Part shown: positions 35,001 through 45,881 of the stretch, one piece after another
Numbering within the stretch: position 1 is the first letter of the stretch
How the letters are laid out: every line of letters begins with the position of its first letter
Assembly: GCA_028671895.1 (NCBI GenBank)
Contig: CM053799.1
Location: forward strand, 51,895,455-51,959,454
Reading direction: 5' to 3'
Origin: Oenanthe sinensis
Taxonomy: Eukaryota; Streptophyta; Magnoliopsida; Apiales; Apiaceae
Length of the DNA stretch: 64,000 nt
Notes under the pieces: generated by a model
What the model saw: only the letters and a program-made list of their open reading frames with translations
Database searches by the model: none
What the model was told of the DNA's origin: nothing
Made by a program: the position numbers and the translations under genes

Positions 35001-37730
35001 GTTAGCCAGCCATTCAGGGAACTGGATTTCTTCAATGAAACCGGCTTCCAGCAACTTCTCTACTTCCTTTTTAATGGCCTCTTGCCTTTCAGGAGCGAAG
35101 TTTCTCTTCTTTTGTTTGACCGCTGTCCTGCTAGGGTTCACATTCAGCCGATGAGTTATGAGTTTGGGGTCTATCCCTGGCATGTCAGCTGCTGTCCACG
35201 CAAAGACATCTCTGTTGTCTTGCAAGAATTGAACCAGTTGTTGTTTCAGGTCCTTGGGGAGTGAAGCCCCAACATAAGTCACCTTCTTACTATCTAAAGG
35301 ATCCAAGGGAATGGACTCCAAGTCTTCTGCGGGTTTTTCTCTTCTTTCTTCATAATCTCTGACATCTATGTCTTCAATGGGAAGAACCTGCCCCCCGGTG
35401 CCATCAGGCTTCAAAGCGGCCACATAACAGCTTCTGGCCATTTTCTGGTCCCGTCTTTCTTCTCCCACTCCATTCTTAGTCAGGAACTTGAGTTTTAAGT
35501 GGTATGTAGAAGCTATGGCCTTGAAGGCATGAAGACCTGTCCTGCCAAGGATCGCATTATAGGTTATGCTGGCTTTGATGACCAGGAAATTCAGCATTTG
35601 AGTGGACAGTCGAGGCTCTTCGCCCATAGTCATGGGTAGTTGAATGATTCCCTCAATCCGAGACTCCACTCCATTGAAACCATATATAGGCATGTTGGAG
35701 GGAGTCAGTTGGGAGTCGTTGTATCCCATTTTCACGTACGCATCATAAAACAGGATGTCTACAGAGGAGCCGTTGTCTACCAACACTCTCTTTACGGGAG
35801 AATTCCCTATGGTGGGGGTGATCACCAAGGGATCGTCATGGGGGAACCTCACCCCTTCCAGGTCAGAATCATCGAATGACAGCGAAACCTCAGTCCTTGC
35901 CCTCTTGAGAGGCTCTCCTACAATGCTCATTACTTCTCGGGCATAAGCCTTTCTGGAGTTTCGAGAGTTTCATGCCGCGGTTGGTCCCCCTGAAATCATA
36001 TTGATTACGGGCCCTCGGGGCTGTTTATTTCTTTCTTTGGGGTCTGAGTCCCTTCTTTTGTCGTTGTATTCCCTGTCGTTTCTAGCACCGTCCTTGGTGT
36101 ATTTCTCTAATTTTCCTCTTCTGATCAAGAACTCGATTTCGTCTTTCAACTGTCGACAATCATCTGTATCGTGCCCAGTATCTCTATGGAATCGGCAATA
36201 CGCATTCTTGTTTCTTTTTTCAGGATCAGTCCTTAAGGGTTTCGGCCATCGAATGTCCTTGTCCTTCTCGATATCCATCAGTATTTGGCTGCGGGCAGTG
36301 TTCAGCCTGGCATATTCAGAAAACCTAGCTCCTCTTTTTTTCCTGGAGTCATCGGCGTTACCGTTCTTTGCATACTTGGTATCGATAGTGTACTCAGTAT
36401 CGTTAGATCGCTTCTTTGACTGAGTGTTCGAAGCGTGGAACCTCTGGGCCTTCCTCATGCTCTCTTCGGCCTTGATATATTTTCCTGCCCTTTCTTGGAG
36501 CTCGTTCATAGTTTCTGGAGCCCTCTTGGCTAGAGACCTCCTGAAGTTCTCATAAGAAGTCCCTTGTTGCAAGGCTATCATGGCAACTTTCTGGTCTAGA
36601 TCAGGGACCTTCAAGGCTTTTTTTGTGAATCTATTCATGTAGTCCCTCAGGGATTCATTCTTTCCCTAATGCATGTTCATCAACGAGGCTGAGCTTTTTT
36701 CGTGAGTTTAGCTGCTGATGAATTGGCCTACGAAGGCTTTGCTTAAGTCTCTGAATGACCCTATGGAATTTCGGGGTAGGCGGCTGAACCATCTCTGAGC
36801 CATACCACTCAGGGTTTGAGGGAACGCCCTACACTTGACAGCGTCGTTCACTGGCTGCAGCAGTAGTGCATTGGTGAAAGTAAGGACATGGTTTGAGGGG
36901 TCTCCAGTCCCGTCATATGCCCTGATGGTGGGCATCTTCCACTTTCTTGAGATTTTCACGTTCATGATCTCTTCTGTAAAGAGAGGTACTGGATCATCAG
37001 GATCTTCAAGGGGTAGAAGATCTAGGGGGTCTGCTTTTGTTCTGGCGTGCCTTCTAACTGGGGGTTCATAGAGGTCTATCACAGATACGTTTCTGGTTGA
37101 TCCCCCAGCCCCTTCATTCCTTGGGCGAGGGTGCCTTGCTAGTGCCCTATCCAAGTCCTGCCTCAGTCGTTGGGCTTCAGCTTCGTGAGCACGGATTCTC
37201 CCCTGGAGGGATGCAGAGTCATTATTTTGAGGCCCTCGGGGCTGGGTTTTCCTCCCTCCAAGGGGCTCCTTACCGGGTCTCCTTCTTCGGGGATTAATAT
37301 CCTCGTCAGATGATTCTTCGTCATCCGTAGAATATGGTCCAGAGAAGTCTCGACTCTTTCTTCGTGATGTGTAGTGGGGCAACAGCCCTTGTTCATACGG
37401 AGGTTCATAGTTTCTCGGGAGCCCATAACGGGGGTCGGGAGTTATAGCAGATGAGATATTTAAAGCGGGAGGAGCAATAAAAGTAGTATGAGGGGGTGGA
37501 ATTACCTGGAGTGGAGGAGCCGAAGTGTGAATAGATGTATCGGGGTTGGAGGGATGCACGATGACGCTGAGAGGTCCAGCACGCTGAGTACTTGCTTCAT
37601 GACCTCCGTCAGCGGTGGTTGGGACAATGGTTTCCTGCTCCTGCGTAGTAGCGGGGGAAACGTTGGTGTCAACACTGGTGTTAGGGATATCTCCCCCGAG
37701 GGTGCTCGCGGTACTCTGTGTTCTTGCCAT
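32079..37730 (-). pseudogene. Tat gag-pol polyprotein, one frame with several stops
   Basis: The frame opens at ATG 37730 and stays in a single phase to 32079 with no frameshift. Gag: 37730 to about 36,000, with a CCHC-like CRFHRDTGHDTDDC near 36,180. Protease: VDNGSSVDILFYD near 35,770. RT: about 35,100-34,500 with catalytic YVDDM. RNase H follows, and then a second RNase H (FFDGASKIKTSGTGLVLQSS, NNEAEYEVLIAGLGLA) near 33,800-33,560. Integrase 33443-32079 (454 aa, uninterrupted) has an HHCC finger (CDRCQRF), WGMDILGPFP, LVTDNGTQF and QSNGQAEVANR. In-frame stops fall near 36,708, 36,669, 35,970, 33,558 and 33,487. The element cannot make a full polyprotein but is otherwise well preserved. Confidence 0.92.
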
Positions 37731-37747
37731 GTTTGTTATTCGTTTCC

Positions 37748-37763
37748 CACAGACGGCGCCAAA
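37748..37763 (-). promoter_or_regulatory. Tat primer-binding site
   Basis: The minus strand reads TTTGGCGCCGTCTGTG right after the 5' LTR. TGGCGCCGT-type sites are usual in plant Athila/Tat elements. Confidence 0.8.
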
Positions 37764-38389
37764 TGTTACGGATCAAAATCAGTTCTTCTTTAATGCGTAA
37801 TTAATACTAGGGTTTGAGAGAGAGCTTCGAGCTTTTATGACTGCGTTAACGTTTCGTGACTAACTCGGGTCCTCGTTAACTGCCTACGTATCTCAATGAG
37901 TGTGAGAATCAAGTCAATAAAACGTAGTTCTAATGTTGAGGGGTTAGGCCCTTTATATAGTCGCACGGAAGCCTTAGAATTAGATTAGGGTTAGGAGACC
38001 TGGAGGCCTTGGAGGCCCAGTCTCCTAGTGATAGGGTTGTTCTAACCCTGTAGGAATGAGAGTCCTTGTCGGACTCCTCCCACATTTGAGTTTCTAGATT
38101 ATTCTAGGATGAAGGCCTTCAACAGGCTTATCGGGCCTCTATCGAGCCTTTATTAATTAATTACGAAATTAACTAATAACAAGGGTTTATTGGGCCTACA
38201 GCTATAACAGAGCTTTGTGGGCTAGATTTACAAATCGAGTTGATCCTTGGGTTGCAAATCCAGTTGATCCTAGAATTTATTTTCCTAGTTCGTTTCAAGA
38301 GCCCAAGCCTTTGGACCATACCAGGCCTAATTAATGAAATAATAAATGCTATATTTATTATTTCTCTAGGGCTATTTTTACCCACATCA
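37764..38389 (-). repeat. Tat LTR (5' LTR)
   Basis: 626 bp, matching 27479-28104 end to end with about 17 substitutions and no length change. Confidence 0.95.
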
Positions 38390-38521
38390 GGTTGTCTATA
38401 GAAAATCACAAAGTGGAAGAAAATACGTGGAAATTAGAAAGTGAAATGGGAAAAAAAATATCCTGAATTATTTGCGAGTCAAACTTGATTTCGAGGACGG
38501 AATTCTATAAGGAGGGGAAAC
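38390..38521 (+). pseudogene. Chromovirus pol relic, right part, with polypurine tract
   Basis: After the GGTTG duplication the chromovirus C-terminus resumes: VEENTWKLESEMGKK and, after a one-base slip, PELF, the usual final motif. The tract GGAGGGGAAAC (38511-38521) follows, and TGTAACACACG at 38522 begins what should be its 3' LTR. Together with 27268-27478 it shows exactly where the Tat element landed. Confidence 0.85.
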
Positions 38522-39522
38522 TGTAACACACGTAAATTTCAAGTAATTTATTTTCAAATTTTTATGAGCTCAAGAGGTGAATATTTAAATATAGAAAAAA
38601 TATTCATTAAATATATTTTGATGGAATTTCGGATATTAGTGTTGATCTATTTTATTAGCTTTAATTTGAGATTATTTAAATATTTTACTGATGATATTAA
38701 ATTATATCAATACCCGAGATACTACTAAAAATTTAATTGAAAATAGATATGAGATTTTTTTTTAGAAATGTATTTTTGGAAGATTATTTAAATTGAGACA
38801 AATGAGATTTGATCCACTAATTATTTTAAAATGAGCTTTTATTTTATAATTGGGTCAAGATAATAATGTGGACTTACATTTATTTTTGGGCTAACCCTTT
38901 ATAAAACTAGAGGGAGAAACTCTAAAAAAAATTTTTTGACAAGGGGAGGAACTCCACTTTCATTTTATCATAAATTGAGAATATTATAATATAATTATCT
39001 ATTATATATACTCTTATATTTCAGTTATTTCTATCTACTTATTTATATTTTTGAATTTGTTTTATAATTCTTCAAATTTATTTGGATGAAAAATAATTAC
39101 AGATGGATAAAGAATATAACATCTATAAATTTTTTATTATTTATAATAAAAGTTTTGTTCCAATTTGATGTGTCATTTGTATATGAACACATGTTCGCTA
39201 CGTACTGTGTTTATATGACATGTGGACTGTATGTGGCCGTATGTAGTTTTATTTGATTTTAAAAAGCTGTTTTTAAGCACTGTTAGATTTTTATAAAATT
39301 CTTGGAGCATCCAAAAATCATGCAATCCTTTCTATAATGTTCTTTAAGTATTTAGAGATTTTTTAAAAATATGAGTTTATTTTATTTGGGCTCCAATGAG
39401 TTTTAAAGCTTTATTGTCTTTTAAAATGATTCTCTAATAAATTAGTTACAAGTCCTAAAAATATTTTAAAAATATGCACGTGTATCTAATTTTATCTTCT
39501 ATATTTTATATTTTAAAAATAT
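38522..39522 (+). repeat. Probable decayed chromovirus 3' LTR
   Basis: It starts TGTAACACACGTAAATTTC after a polypurine tract. It is AT-rich, with no coding sequence. The right end is uncertain; it must lie at or before about 39,523, where similarity to 24,986 begins, unless that repeat belongs to the LTR. Confidence 0.5.
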
Positions 39523-39930
39523 AGAAGAAGTTATGGATTCACAATTCACTTTTGATTATCACTTATATCGAACACGGTTCATAGCCACTATCATACATTT
39601 TATATATAATAATATAAATATACGGAATAATGTTTGAAACACATGAAAATGATCCCTTTCTAATAATTGATGTGTCCTCTCATATGGTGATTGAACAGGG
39701 ATTAATATTTGTACTGCTTTATCTTATTTAAAACTAATTTTGTAATGTTTTGGTATCTTTCATATTTGCGATGAGAACCATATTTTGTGAGGTTCTAGTT
39801 GTGCGGTTTTTGGTCGAATATGTTTTAGGGAGAGGAACTCAGAACCTCATTGTTTTCTAATCTCTCTAAATTTACTGAGTTTATATAGTTATATTAAATG
39901 AATTGATTTATTTCTTAACTCGAAACCCGT
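39523..39930. repeat. Segment B of the dispersed direct repeat
   Basis: Partner of 24,986-25,252 and 26,835-26,905. This copy lacks the MITE and solo LTR, and keeps about 110 bp (GGTATCTTTCATATTTGCGA...) absent from copy A. Confidence 0.75.
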
Positions 39931-39994
39931 GCATCATCTTGTAAGACTGCTTTTAAGTTTGAACAGTTACTTAAAGTACATGTTTACTGTTTAA

Positions 39995-40497
39995 GAAAGA
40001 CTTGATGATCGTCCCGATAAAACCCAAAGTGATGTTCTTCGGATGTCTCTGTTCCTTAATGTTGAACAAGCTCATGCTTATGTGAAGCAGTGATGCTTGC
40101 TGGTTCGTATCACTCCCCTGCTGCTGCGATGCTTGCTAATTCCAGGATATTTTGTATTTTCAATTGAAAATTTGTATGAGTTGCTATGCCTCACTCGGAA
40201 TTCTGGAAAATAGAAAAATCGGAAACAATATTCCAGATTGTTTTATACTCTCTACTTAATAATTTTATAGGTTGCATTGCTGCACTGGTAAAAGTGGGTT
40301 AGATTTGGCTTTTCGTTATATAAATTTTTTCGATAACTTGATTAAGAAAGAGTTGCAGATTTTTTTCGCAGCACAGAACAAGGATATGGGTTTGAGTTCA
40401 TTGGCTGACTCGATCAATTGCTTCAAAACCTGGACCGAAGAACAATGCAAATTTAGCCCTCCATCACCATCTTTCCCAAGTAAAAATTGTTTTTAAA
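39995..40497 (+). other. Two exon-like segments, unassigned
   Basis: An open stretch 39,995-40,093 encodes RLDDRPDKTQSDVLRMSLFL then NVEQAHAYVKQ and a TGA. A second, 40,271-40,497, follows TTTTATAG and encodes GKSGLDLAFRYINFFDNLIK then KELQIFFAAQNKDMGLSSLA, ending in TAA. Composition is protein-like in both. No family is recognised, and no splice joining them in phase was confirmed. They may be remnants of a gene disturbed by the repeats to the left. Confidence 0.35.
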
Positions 40498-40602
40498 CTA
40501 TCTTGGGTTAGTGATACATAATATAAAATTGTTTATATTTATAGAAGTTATAAAAAAAAATATTCAAAACATCTAAATTTGAATAAATTAAATTTATCTT
40601 TA

Positions 40603-42480
40603 ATACTTCATGTCTAAAAGCTAAATACCACTTTGCAAAGCAAAGAGAATTTAAATATCAATTATTTAGAGGGTGGTTGACAATAAATTTCCTTCCATAA
40701 CCTAATAAGAAGGTTTCTCAAATTGATCATGTAAAATAGGCCATTAATTTAAAGAGGAGTATGTAATGACTTACAAAGCTAGATTGTTTAAGTTTGATAA
40801 GACATTATGAAGGTCAAGGAGTAAACAATTCAAGACTGAAACACAATTAATTCTAACCCATTTTGTACAGCAGACATTGAATTATTGGTTTTCTTTTTCC
40901 TGAAATTGCATTCCAGCTTCAGAGTAGCTCTCACAAGACTCATTCGCATCATCTTTCAATTCTAAAAGTCTTGGTCCAAGTCTTCTAGTGCTCTAAAAGT
41001 GCTTCTATTGCAGTCCACATATTAGTAGACAGACTATATATACGTATAATTATGAAAGTTGTAAATAAGTTGTGGAGATCAGGGAAAAGACTATTACAAG
41101 GTAGTATCTAAAATGAACCCTCTGCATGGACTCTTTTGAAACAAGCAACTCATACGTAATGTATGTATAATGAGGGCCGGACCTAACTATACATTCATCA
41201 GAAAAAAGGCTACAGACTACCAGCTAGTTAAAATGGCATCGCTGCATCAACCTTATACTAGTAATGTGTATAATAAACATGTGTCGTAATTAGTAATAAA
41301 ATTTACACAGCTACACTTACCACCTAATATTAGTAGGCTACAGAATAATTTATGTCTAATTTCCAAACTCTTGTACTATTTTTAATTGGATAATTAAATA
41401 ATTTATCTTTCATACTTCATGTCTAAAAGTGAAATACCACTTTACAAAGAAAGGAGAGTTTAAATATCAATTATTTAGAGGATGGTTGCATTCATTTTCC
41501 TAGCTTCCATAACCTTATAATAAGGTTTCTCAAATTGTTCATATAAAATTATTAGCCGGTTCATTTTTCTACACTAATATTAAATAGGCCCTTAATTTAA
41601 AGCGGAATATGTGTTATGGATTAAAAACTATGGTGTACTTATTGCGATGTGTGTCGGAGCTTATCGAGCTTTAATGGCTGCGCTTGTGTTTCGTAGCTTA
41701 GTCTTGCCCTCACAAGATGCCCTCACAAATTGCTTTCCAGCTTCAAAATAGCTCGCAAAGACTCATTCGCGACATCTCTCAATTCTCAAAGTCTTGGTCT
41801 TTGTCTTCTACTGCTCTAAAAGTGCTTCTGTTGCAGTCCACATATTAGTAGATAGACTGTGTATAGTTATGAAAGTTGAAAGTATGATGTGGAGATCAGA
41901 CAGAAGACTATTATAAGTTAAAAGGTAGTTGAATGAACCCTCTGTATCGGCTCTTTTGAAACAAGCAACTCATACCTAACGTATGTATAATCAGTGCCCG
42001 AACTGACTAGAAAATTGCATCAGAAAATAGGCTACCAGCTATTTAAATCAAAAATTTGAGAATGATTAGTACTGTATTAATTTAAATATCATTAACTTTC
42101 CTTCCATAACCTTATGGTAAGGTTTCTCAAATTGATCTTATAAAATTATTAGATGTTTTTTCCTACTACATAGGCCTTTAATTTAAAGAGGAGTGTGTAA
42201 AAACTTATACAACTAGATTGTTTAAGTTTGATACGACATTATAAAGGTAAGGAGTAAACACTTTTCCAGACTTAAACGCATTATTTCTAGCCCATTTCGT
42301 ACAACGGATACTGAATTATTGTTAATCTTTATCTTGAAATTGCATTCCAGCTTAAAAGTAGCTCTCAAAGACTCATTCGAGTCATCTTTCAGTTCTCAAA
42401 GTCTTGGTCTATGTCTTGTACTGCTCTAACAGTGCTTCTATTGTAGTCCACATAATAGAACTATACATCTAAAGACTCTG
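40603..42480. repeat. Triplicated upstream segment of the RLP locus
   Basis: Three direct copies, about 40,603-41,230, 41,405-42,060 and 42,085-42,480 (the last one shorter). Each has a TAAGGTTTCTCAAATTG block, TTTAATTTAAAG.GGA.TATGT, CATTCCAGCTT...AGCTC and GTCCACATA.TAG. The third leads directly into the RLP promoter. The copies look like 5' flanks of a tandem RLP family whose coding parts were lost or moved. Confidence 0.8.
41612..41727. mobile_element. Tat-LTR-like scrap inside repeat copy 2
   Basis: TGTTATGGATTAAAAACT...AGCTTTAATGGCTGCG...GTTTCGTAGCTTAGTC resembles, piece by piece, the start of the Tat LTR at 27,479 (TGTTACGGATCAAAA...AGCTTTTATGACTGCG...GTTTCGTGACTAACTC). Copies 1 and 3 lack it. 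Confidence 0.5.
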
Positions 42481-42502
42481 AATGAAAATAGATAAGTTTG
42501 GC

Positions 42503-42510
42503 TATAAATA
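42503..42510 (+). promoter_or_regulatory. TATA box of the RLP gene
   Basis: TATAAATA lies 66 bp upstream of the RLP start codon, in non-repetitive leader sequence. Confidence 0.6.
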
Positions 42511-42575
42511 TAGACATGAACCCTCAACCATAACATATACAACCTATCCACCTAAGAAAACATTTAAAGCATATA

Positions 42576-45500
42576 ATGAAAATGTGTAAATTCACCTGGT
42601 ATTACACAATCATGGTGCTTCTCATCTTCTTGCAACACCAAATAGTTTCTTCATCTATGCATTTGAGTCCTTCCATGCAAAAAATTGCATTGTTCCAGTT
42701 TAAGCTGAGCTTGGCAAGTAGCACTCCTTATAATTGCTCTTATTTTTCTCCATACGATGATTATTACGAAATTCCTTCACACCCAAAGACAATGAATTGG
42801 AGCATGAGTTCCAATCACTGCACATGGGAGGGAGTGAGCTGTGAACACAAGACGGGAAACGTAATAGGACTTGATCTAAGTTGCAGCCAGCTGGAAGGAG
42901 CCATACTTGCAAACAGCACCCTCTTCCAACTCTCTCATCTCCACTTCCTCAACCTTTCTCACAACGACTTTTCCCTCTCCAATGAGTTCCCTCAGGAATT
43001 TGGTTTCTTTGCAAAAGGTTTGACACATCTCAACCTCTCTTATACTCGATTTTCCGGAAGAGTCCCCTCAGGAATCTCTCATTTGTATAAACTGGTCTCA
43101 CTTGCTCTCAATCAAGAAGAATTTTCTACGAATATTCAACTTGAAGAAGGAGTGTTTCAATCAGTAATGCAGAATATGAGTCAACTCAGAGTGCTTAATC
43201 TTGAATGGGTTAACATCTCTTCCGTTGTACCCATGAATTTGTCTACTTCTCTAAGAGTTCTCAACCTTGCAGAAACTCATTTATATGGAGAATTACCCCA
43301 AGAGGTTTTCCACCTCCCCAACTTGGAAGTACTAGTTCTATCTCCTGTTAGTATCACTCGTATGTTACCCACGAATTTGTCTACTTCCCTAAGAGTTCTT
43401 AACCTCAATATTATTGGTTTATATGGAGTATTACCCCAAGAGCTTTTCCACCTCCCCAACTTGGAAGTGCTACTTATATCTATCTTTACCCAAAGTAAAG
43501 ATAGATTACCCAAAGTGAAGTGGGGAAGTAGTGCTACTCTTCGAGTCCTTGATCTATATTTCATGGACATAGATGGAGGTATACCTGATTCAATAGGTTT
43601 TCTGGAGTCGTTGTCCACTTTGGTACTCCACCATTGTAATTTGTCTGGGCCGATGCCAGCATCCCTAGGGAACCTGAGTCAACTTACTTACTTGGACCTC
43701 AGTTATAATAATCTCAATGGCTCAATTCCAACATCTATAGGGAATCTGGGTCAGCTTACTTCCTTGAGCCTTAATTATAATAATCTCAATGGTCCAATTC
43801 CAACATCTATAGGGAATCTGGGTCAGCTTATTTCCTTGGGCCTTTATATTAATAATCTCAGTGGCCCAATTCCAACATCTATAGGGAATCTGGGTCAACT
43901 TACTTACTTGAATCTTGATGAAAATAATCTCAATGGCCCAATTCCAACATCTATAGGAAATTTGGGTCAACTTACTTCCTTGGACCTCAGTTCTAATCAT
44001 CTCAATGGCCCAATTCCAACATCTATAGGGAATCTGGGTCGACTTACTTCCTTAAACCTCGGTGATAATAATCTCAATGGCCCAATTCCAACAGATTTAG
44101 TAAACCTTACTAAACTCGATTTCTTATCTTTGAGTTCCAATTCACTAACAGGACCTCTACCTCCTTGGTTGTTTCACCATCCATCATTGCAACTCTTATA
44201 TTTACGTTCTAATGGATTCACAGGTCAGTTACATGAATTTGACTCCTCCCTGGAAGAATTTGATTGTAGCAATAATTTACTCTATGGACCCATTCCACAA
44301 TCATTTTCTCAACTTGTCAACCTCACTGCCCTAGATTTGTCATCAAACAATTTCAGTGGTGCTTTAGATATTGAAATGTTTTCAAACCTTGAATACCTCA
44401 GTTCTCTTAATCTTTCTCATAATAGTCTCTCGTTGAAAAGTATGGCCACACTCCCTTCTAGGCTTTACTCTTTGGGCTTGTCATCATGCAACATGAAAGA
44501 GTTCCCCCACTTTTCAAGAGACGCAGAGATTGAATTGGATTATGTAGACCTATCAAACAATCAAATTGAAGGGGAGATTCCTCATTGGATTGGGTTAGCG
44601 GATTGGTCCTCATTCTCTATTCTGAATCTTTCTCACAACAGATTATCAGGTGATCTTGAGAACCTACCTTGGAATAATATTAGGTATCTCGAACTTCAGT
44701 CGAATATGTTAAATGGATCGTTGCCCAACTTGATCTGTAATTCTAGTTTTCTTGAGATTTTAAATTTGTCTAACAACAAGTTGAGCGGTGTACTCCCGGT
44801 ATGCCCAAAAGATTTGACGAGTCTTTATGTGTTTGATCTGCGGATGAATAATATTGAGGGGAACCTTCCATCAACCTTGTCAAATTTTCGTAATTTGCAA
44901 AGTTTAAATTTGTATGGAAACAAATTAGAGGGAAGAATTCCTTCTTCTTTTGCTGAGTTTACATACTTAGAAATGCTTGATCTTGGAAGAAATCAAATAA
45001 ATGATACATTTCCGTACTGTTTGGAAGCTCTTCCAAATCTCCAAGTTCTTGGTCTGAAATCGAATCAGTTTCATGGTCTTATAAACAAGAGTTCTACTGT
45101 TGAACACCCGTTTCCTAGCTTGAGAATCATGGATCTGTCGGACAATGAGTTTTTAGGTTCACTGCCAGCAATATATTTTAGAAATTTCAAGGCTATGATG
45201 AATCGTGAAGTGAATAAAATAGAGCGTAGTTATATGGGGGATACCTATTACAGTGATTCCACGACTCTGGTAATTAAAGGAGTAGAGGTAGAGTTCAAAA
45301 GGATTCTAACTATATTCACAACCATCGATGTATCAAGCAACCATTTTGAAGGAGAGATTGTTGAAAGCATTGGAGATCTAGTGTCACTTAGATATCTCAA
45401 TTTTTCCCACAATCAACTAACAGGCCACATACCATCCTCGATTGGAAAATTGTCGATGCTGGAGTCATTAGACCTCTCATTCAACCGGTTTGAAGGAGAA

Positions 45501-45881
45501 ATTCCTCATCAGCTCGCTAGTATAAATTCACTTGCACGTCTAAATCTGTCTTGCAACCATCTTACTGGTCGTATTCCACAAGGACCGCAATTCAACACGT
45601 TTGGTAATGATAGCTATGCCGATAACTTGGCACTGTGTGGATATCCCTTGTCGAAAGGGTGTGAGCGTGATTTAGAGAATCAAAAGGAAGGTGAAGACGA
45701 TGATTACTTCTTTAGCGGTTTTACTTGGAATGCTGTGGTTATTGGATATGGTTGTGGAGTGGTTCCTGCATTTGTTATCGGATATTTGATGTTGCTGGCA
45801 GGAAAACCAAAATGGTTTGTTGGAATTATTGCCAGGGAATTGGGTCTCAAGATCAGGAGGATGGAGATCAAATTGCGATAA
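42576..45881 (+). CDS. Receptor-like protein (extracellular LRR, Cf/Ve1 class)
   Basis: A cell-surface immune-receptor type without a kinase domain; proteins of this class signal through SOBIR1/BAK1-type kinases and recognise microbial or apoplastic ligands (family knowledge). The single exon encodes 1101 residues: signal peptide 1-27 (YYTIMVLLIFLQHQIVSS), LRR N-cap with CTWEGVSC, about 30 LRRs of the LxxLxLSxNxLxGxIP type, an island region before the last LRRs (SYMGDTYYSDSTTLVIKGVE), C-cap with LCGYPLSKGC, an acidic juxtamembrane patch (EGEDDDYF), one transmembrane helix near 1050-1075, and a short basic tail ending IKLR. LRRs at residues about 370-513 are six near-identical 24-residue copies at the DNA level. 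The ATG at 42576 gives the signal peptide, with a TATA box 66 bp upstream. It appears intact. The ligand cannot be told. Confidence 0.95.
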   Translation: MKMCKFTWYYTIMVLLIFLQHQIVSSSMHLSPSMQKIALFQFKLSLASSTPYNCSYFSPYDDYYEIPSHPKTMNWSMSSNHCTWEGVSCEHKTGNVIGLDLSCSQLEGAILANSTLFQLSHLHFLNLSHNDFSLSNEFPQEFGFFAKGLTHLNLSYTRFSGRVPSGISHLYKLVSLALNQEEFSTNIQLEEGVFQSVMQNMSQLRVLNLEWVNISSVVPMNLSTSLRVLNLAETHLYGELPQEVFHLPNLEVLVLSPVSITRMLPTNLSTSLRVLNLNIIGLYGVLPQELFHLPNLEVLLISIFTQSKDRLPKVKWGSSATLRVLDLYFMDIDGGIPDSIGFLESLSTLVLHHCNLSGPMPASLGNLSQLTYLDLSYNNLNGSIPTSIGNLGQLTSLSLNYNNLNGPIPTSIGNLGQLISLGLYINNLSGPIPTSIGNLGQLTYLNLDENNLNGPIPTSIGNLGQLTSLDLSSNHLNGPIPTSIGNLGRLTSLNLGDNNLNGPIPTDLVNLTKLDFLSLSSNSLTGPLPPWLFHHPSLQLLYLRSNGFTGQLHEFDSSLEEFDCSNNLLYGPIPQSFSQLVNLTALDLSSNNFSGALDIEMFSNLEYLSSLNLSHNSLSLKSMATLPSRLYSLGLSSCNMKEFPHFSRDAEIELDYVDLSNNQIEGEIPHWIGLADWSSFSILNLSHNRLSGDLENLPWNNIRYLELQSNMLNGSLPNLICNSSFLEILNLSNNKLSGVLPVCPKDLTSLYVFDLRMNNIEGNLPSTLSNFRNLQSLNLYGNKLEGRIPSSFAEFTYLEMLDLGRNQINDTFPYCLEALPNLQVLGLKSNQFHGLINKSSTVEHPFPSLRIMDLSDNEFLGSLPAIYFRNFKAMMNREVNKIERSYMGDTYYSDSTTLVIKGVEVEFKRILTIFTTIDVSSNHFEGEIVESIGDLVSLRYLNFSHNQLTGHIPSSIGKLSMLESLDLSFNRFEGEIPHQLASINSLARLNLSCNHLTGRIPQGPQFNTFGNDSYADNLALCGYPLSKGCERDLENQKEGEDDDYFFSGFTWNAVVIGYGCGVVPAFVIGYLMLLAGKPKWFVGIIARELGLKIRRMEIKLR
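43683..44114 (+). repeat. Six near-identical 72-bp LRR units inside the RLP
   Basis: Units start at 43683, 43755, 43827, 43899, 43971 and 44043. All share AATAATCTCAATGGCCCAAT and CCAACATCTATAGGGAATCT with few changes. The period equals 24 codons, so gain or loss keeps the frame. Confidence 0.92.

Larger units (their letters stand above)
27479..38389 (-). mobile_element. Full-length Tat-lineage Ty3/gypsy retrotransposon
   Basis: Two 626-bp LTRs (27479-28104 and 37764-38389) begin TGTTACGG and end CCACATCA on the plus strand. Perfect 5-bp target duplications GGTTG flank them. Sense is minus: primer-binding site at 37,748-37,763, gag-protease-RT-RNase H-second RNase H-integrase (37,730-32,079), an antisense gene on the plus strand (29,804-31,763), repeat-rich sequence, then a polypurine tract (28,105-28,117). 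The LTRs differ at about 17 positions by eye (about 97% identity), so the insertion is recent in evolutionary terms. A second RNase H-like domain and an antisense ORF before the 3' LTR are Tat traits. Confidence 0.95.

Noticed and set aside
34815..35264. Plus-strand 149-codon frame in Tat pol
   Set aside because: It is a shadow of the reverse transcriptase on the minus strand.
38390..38521. Considered as a short host exon after the Tat element
   Set aside because: Its motifs, polypurine tract and LTR start identify it as the other half of the chromovirus relic.
43722..44000. Minus-strand repetitive 92-codon frame
   Set aside because: It is a shadow of the 72-bp LRR repeats of the RLP.
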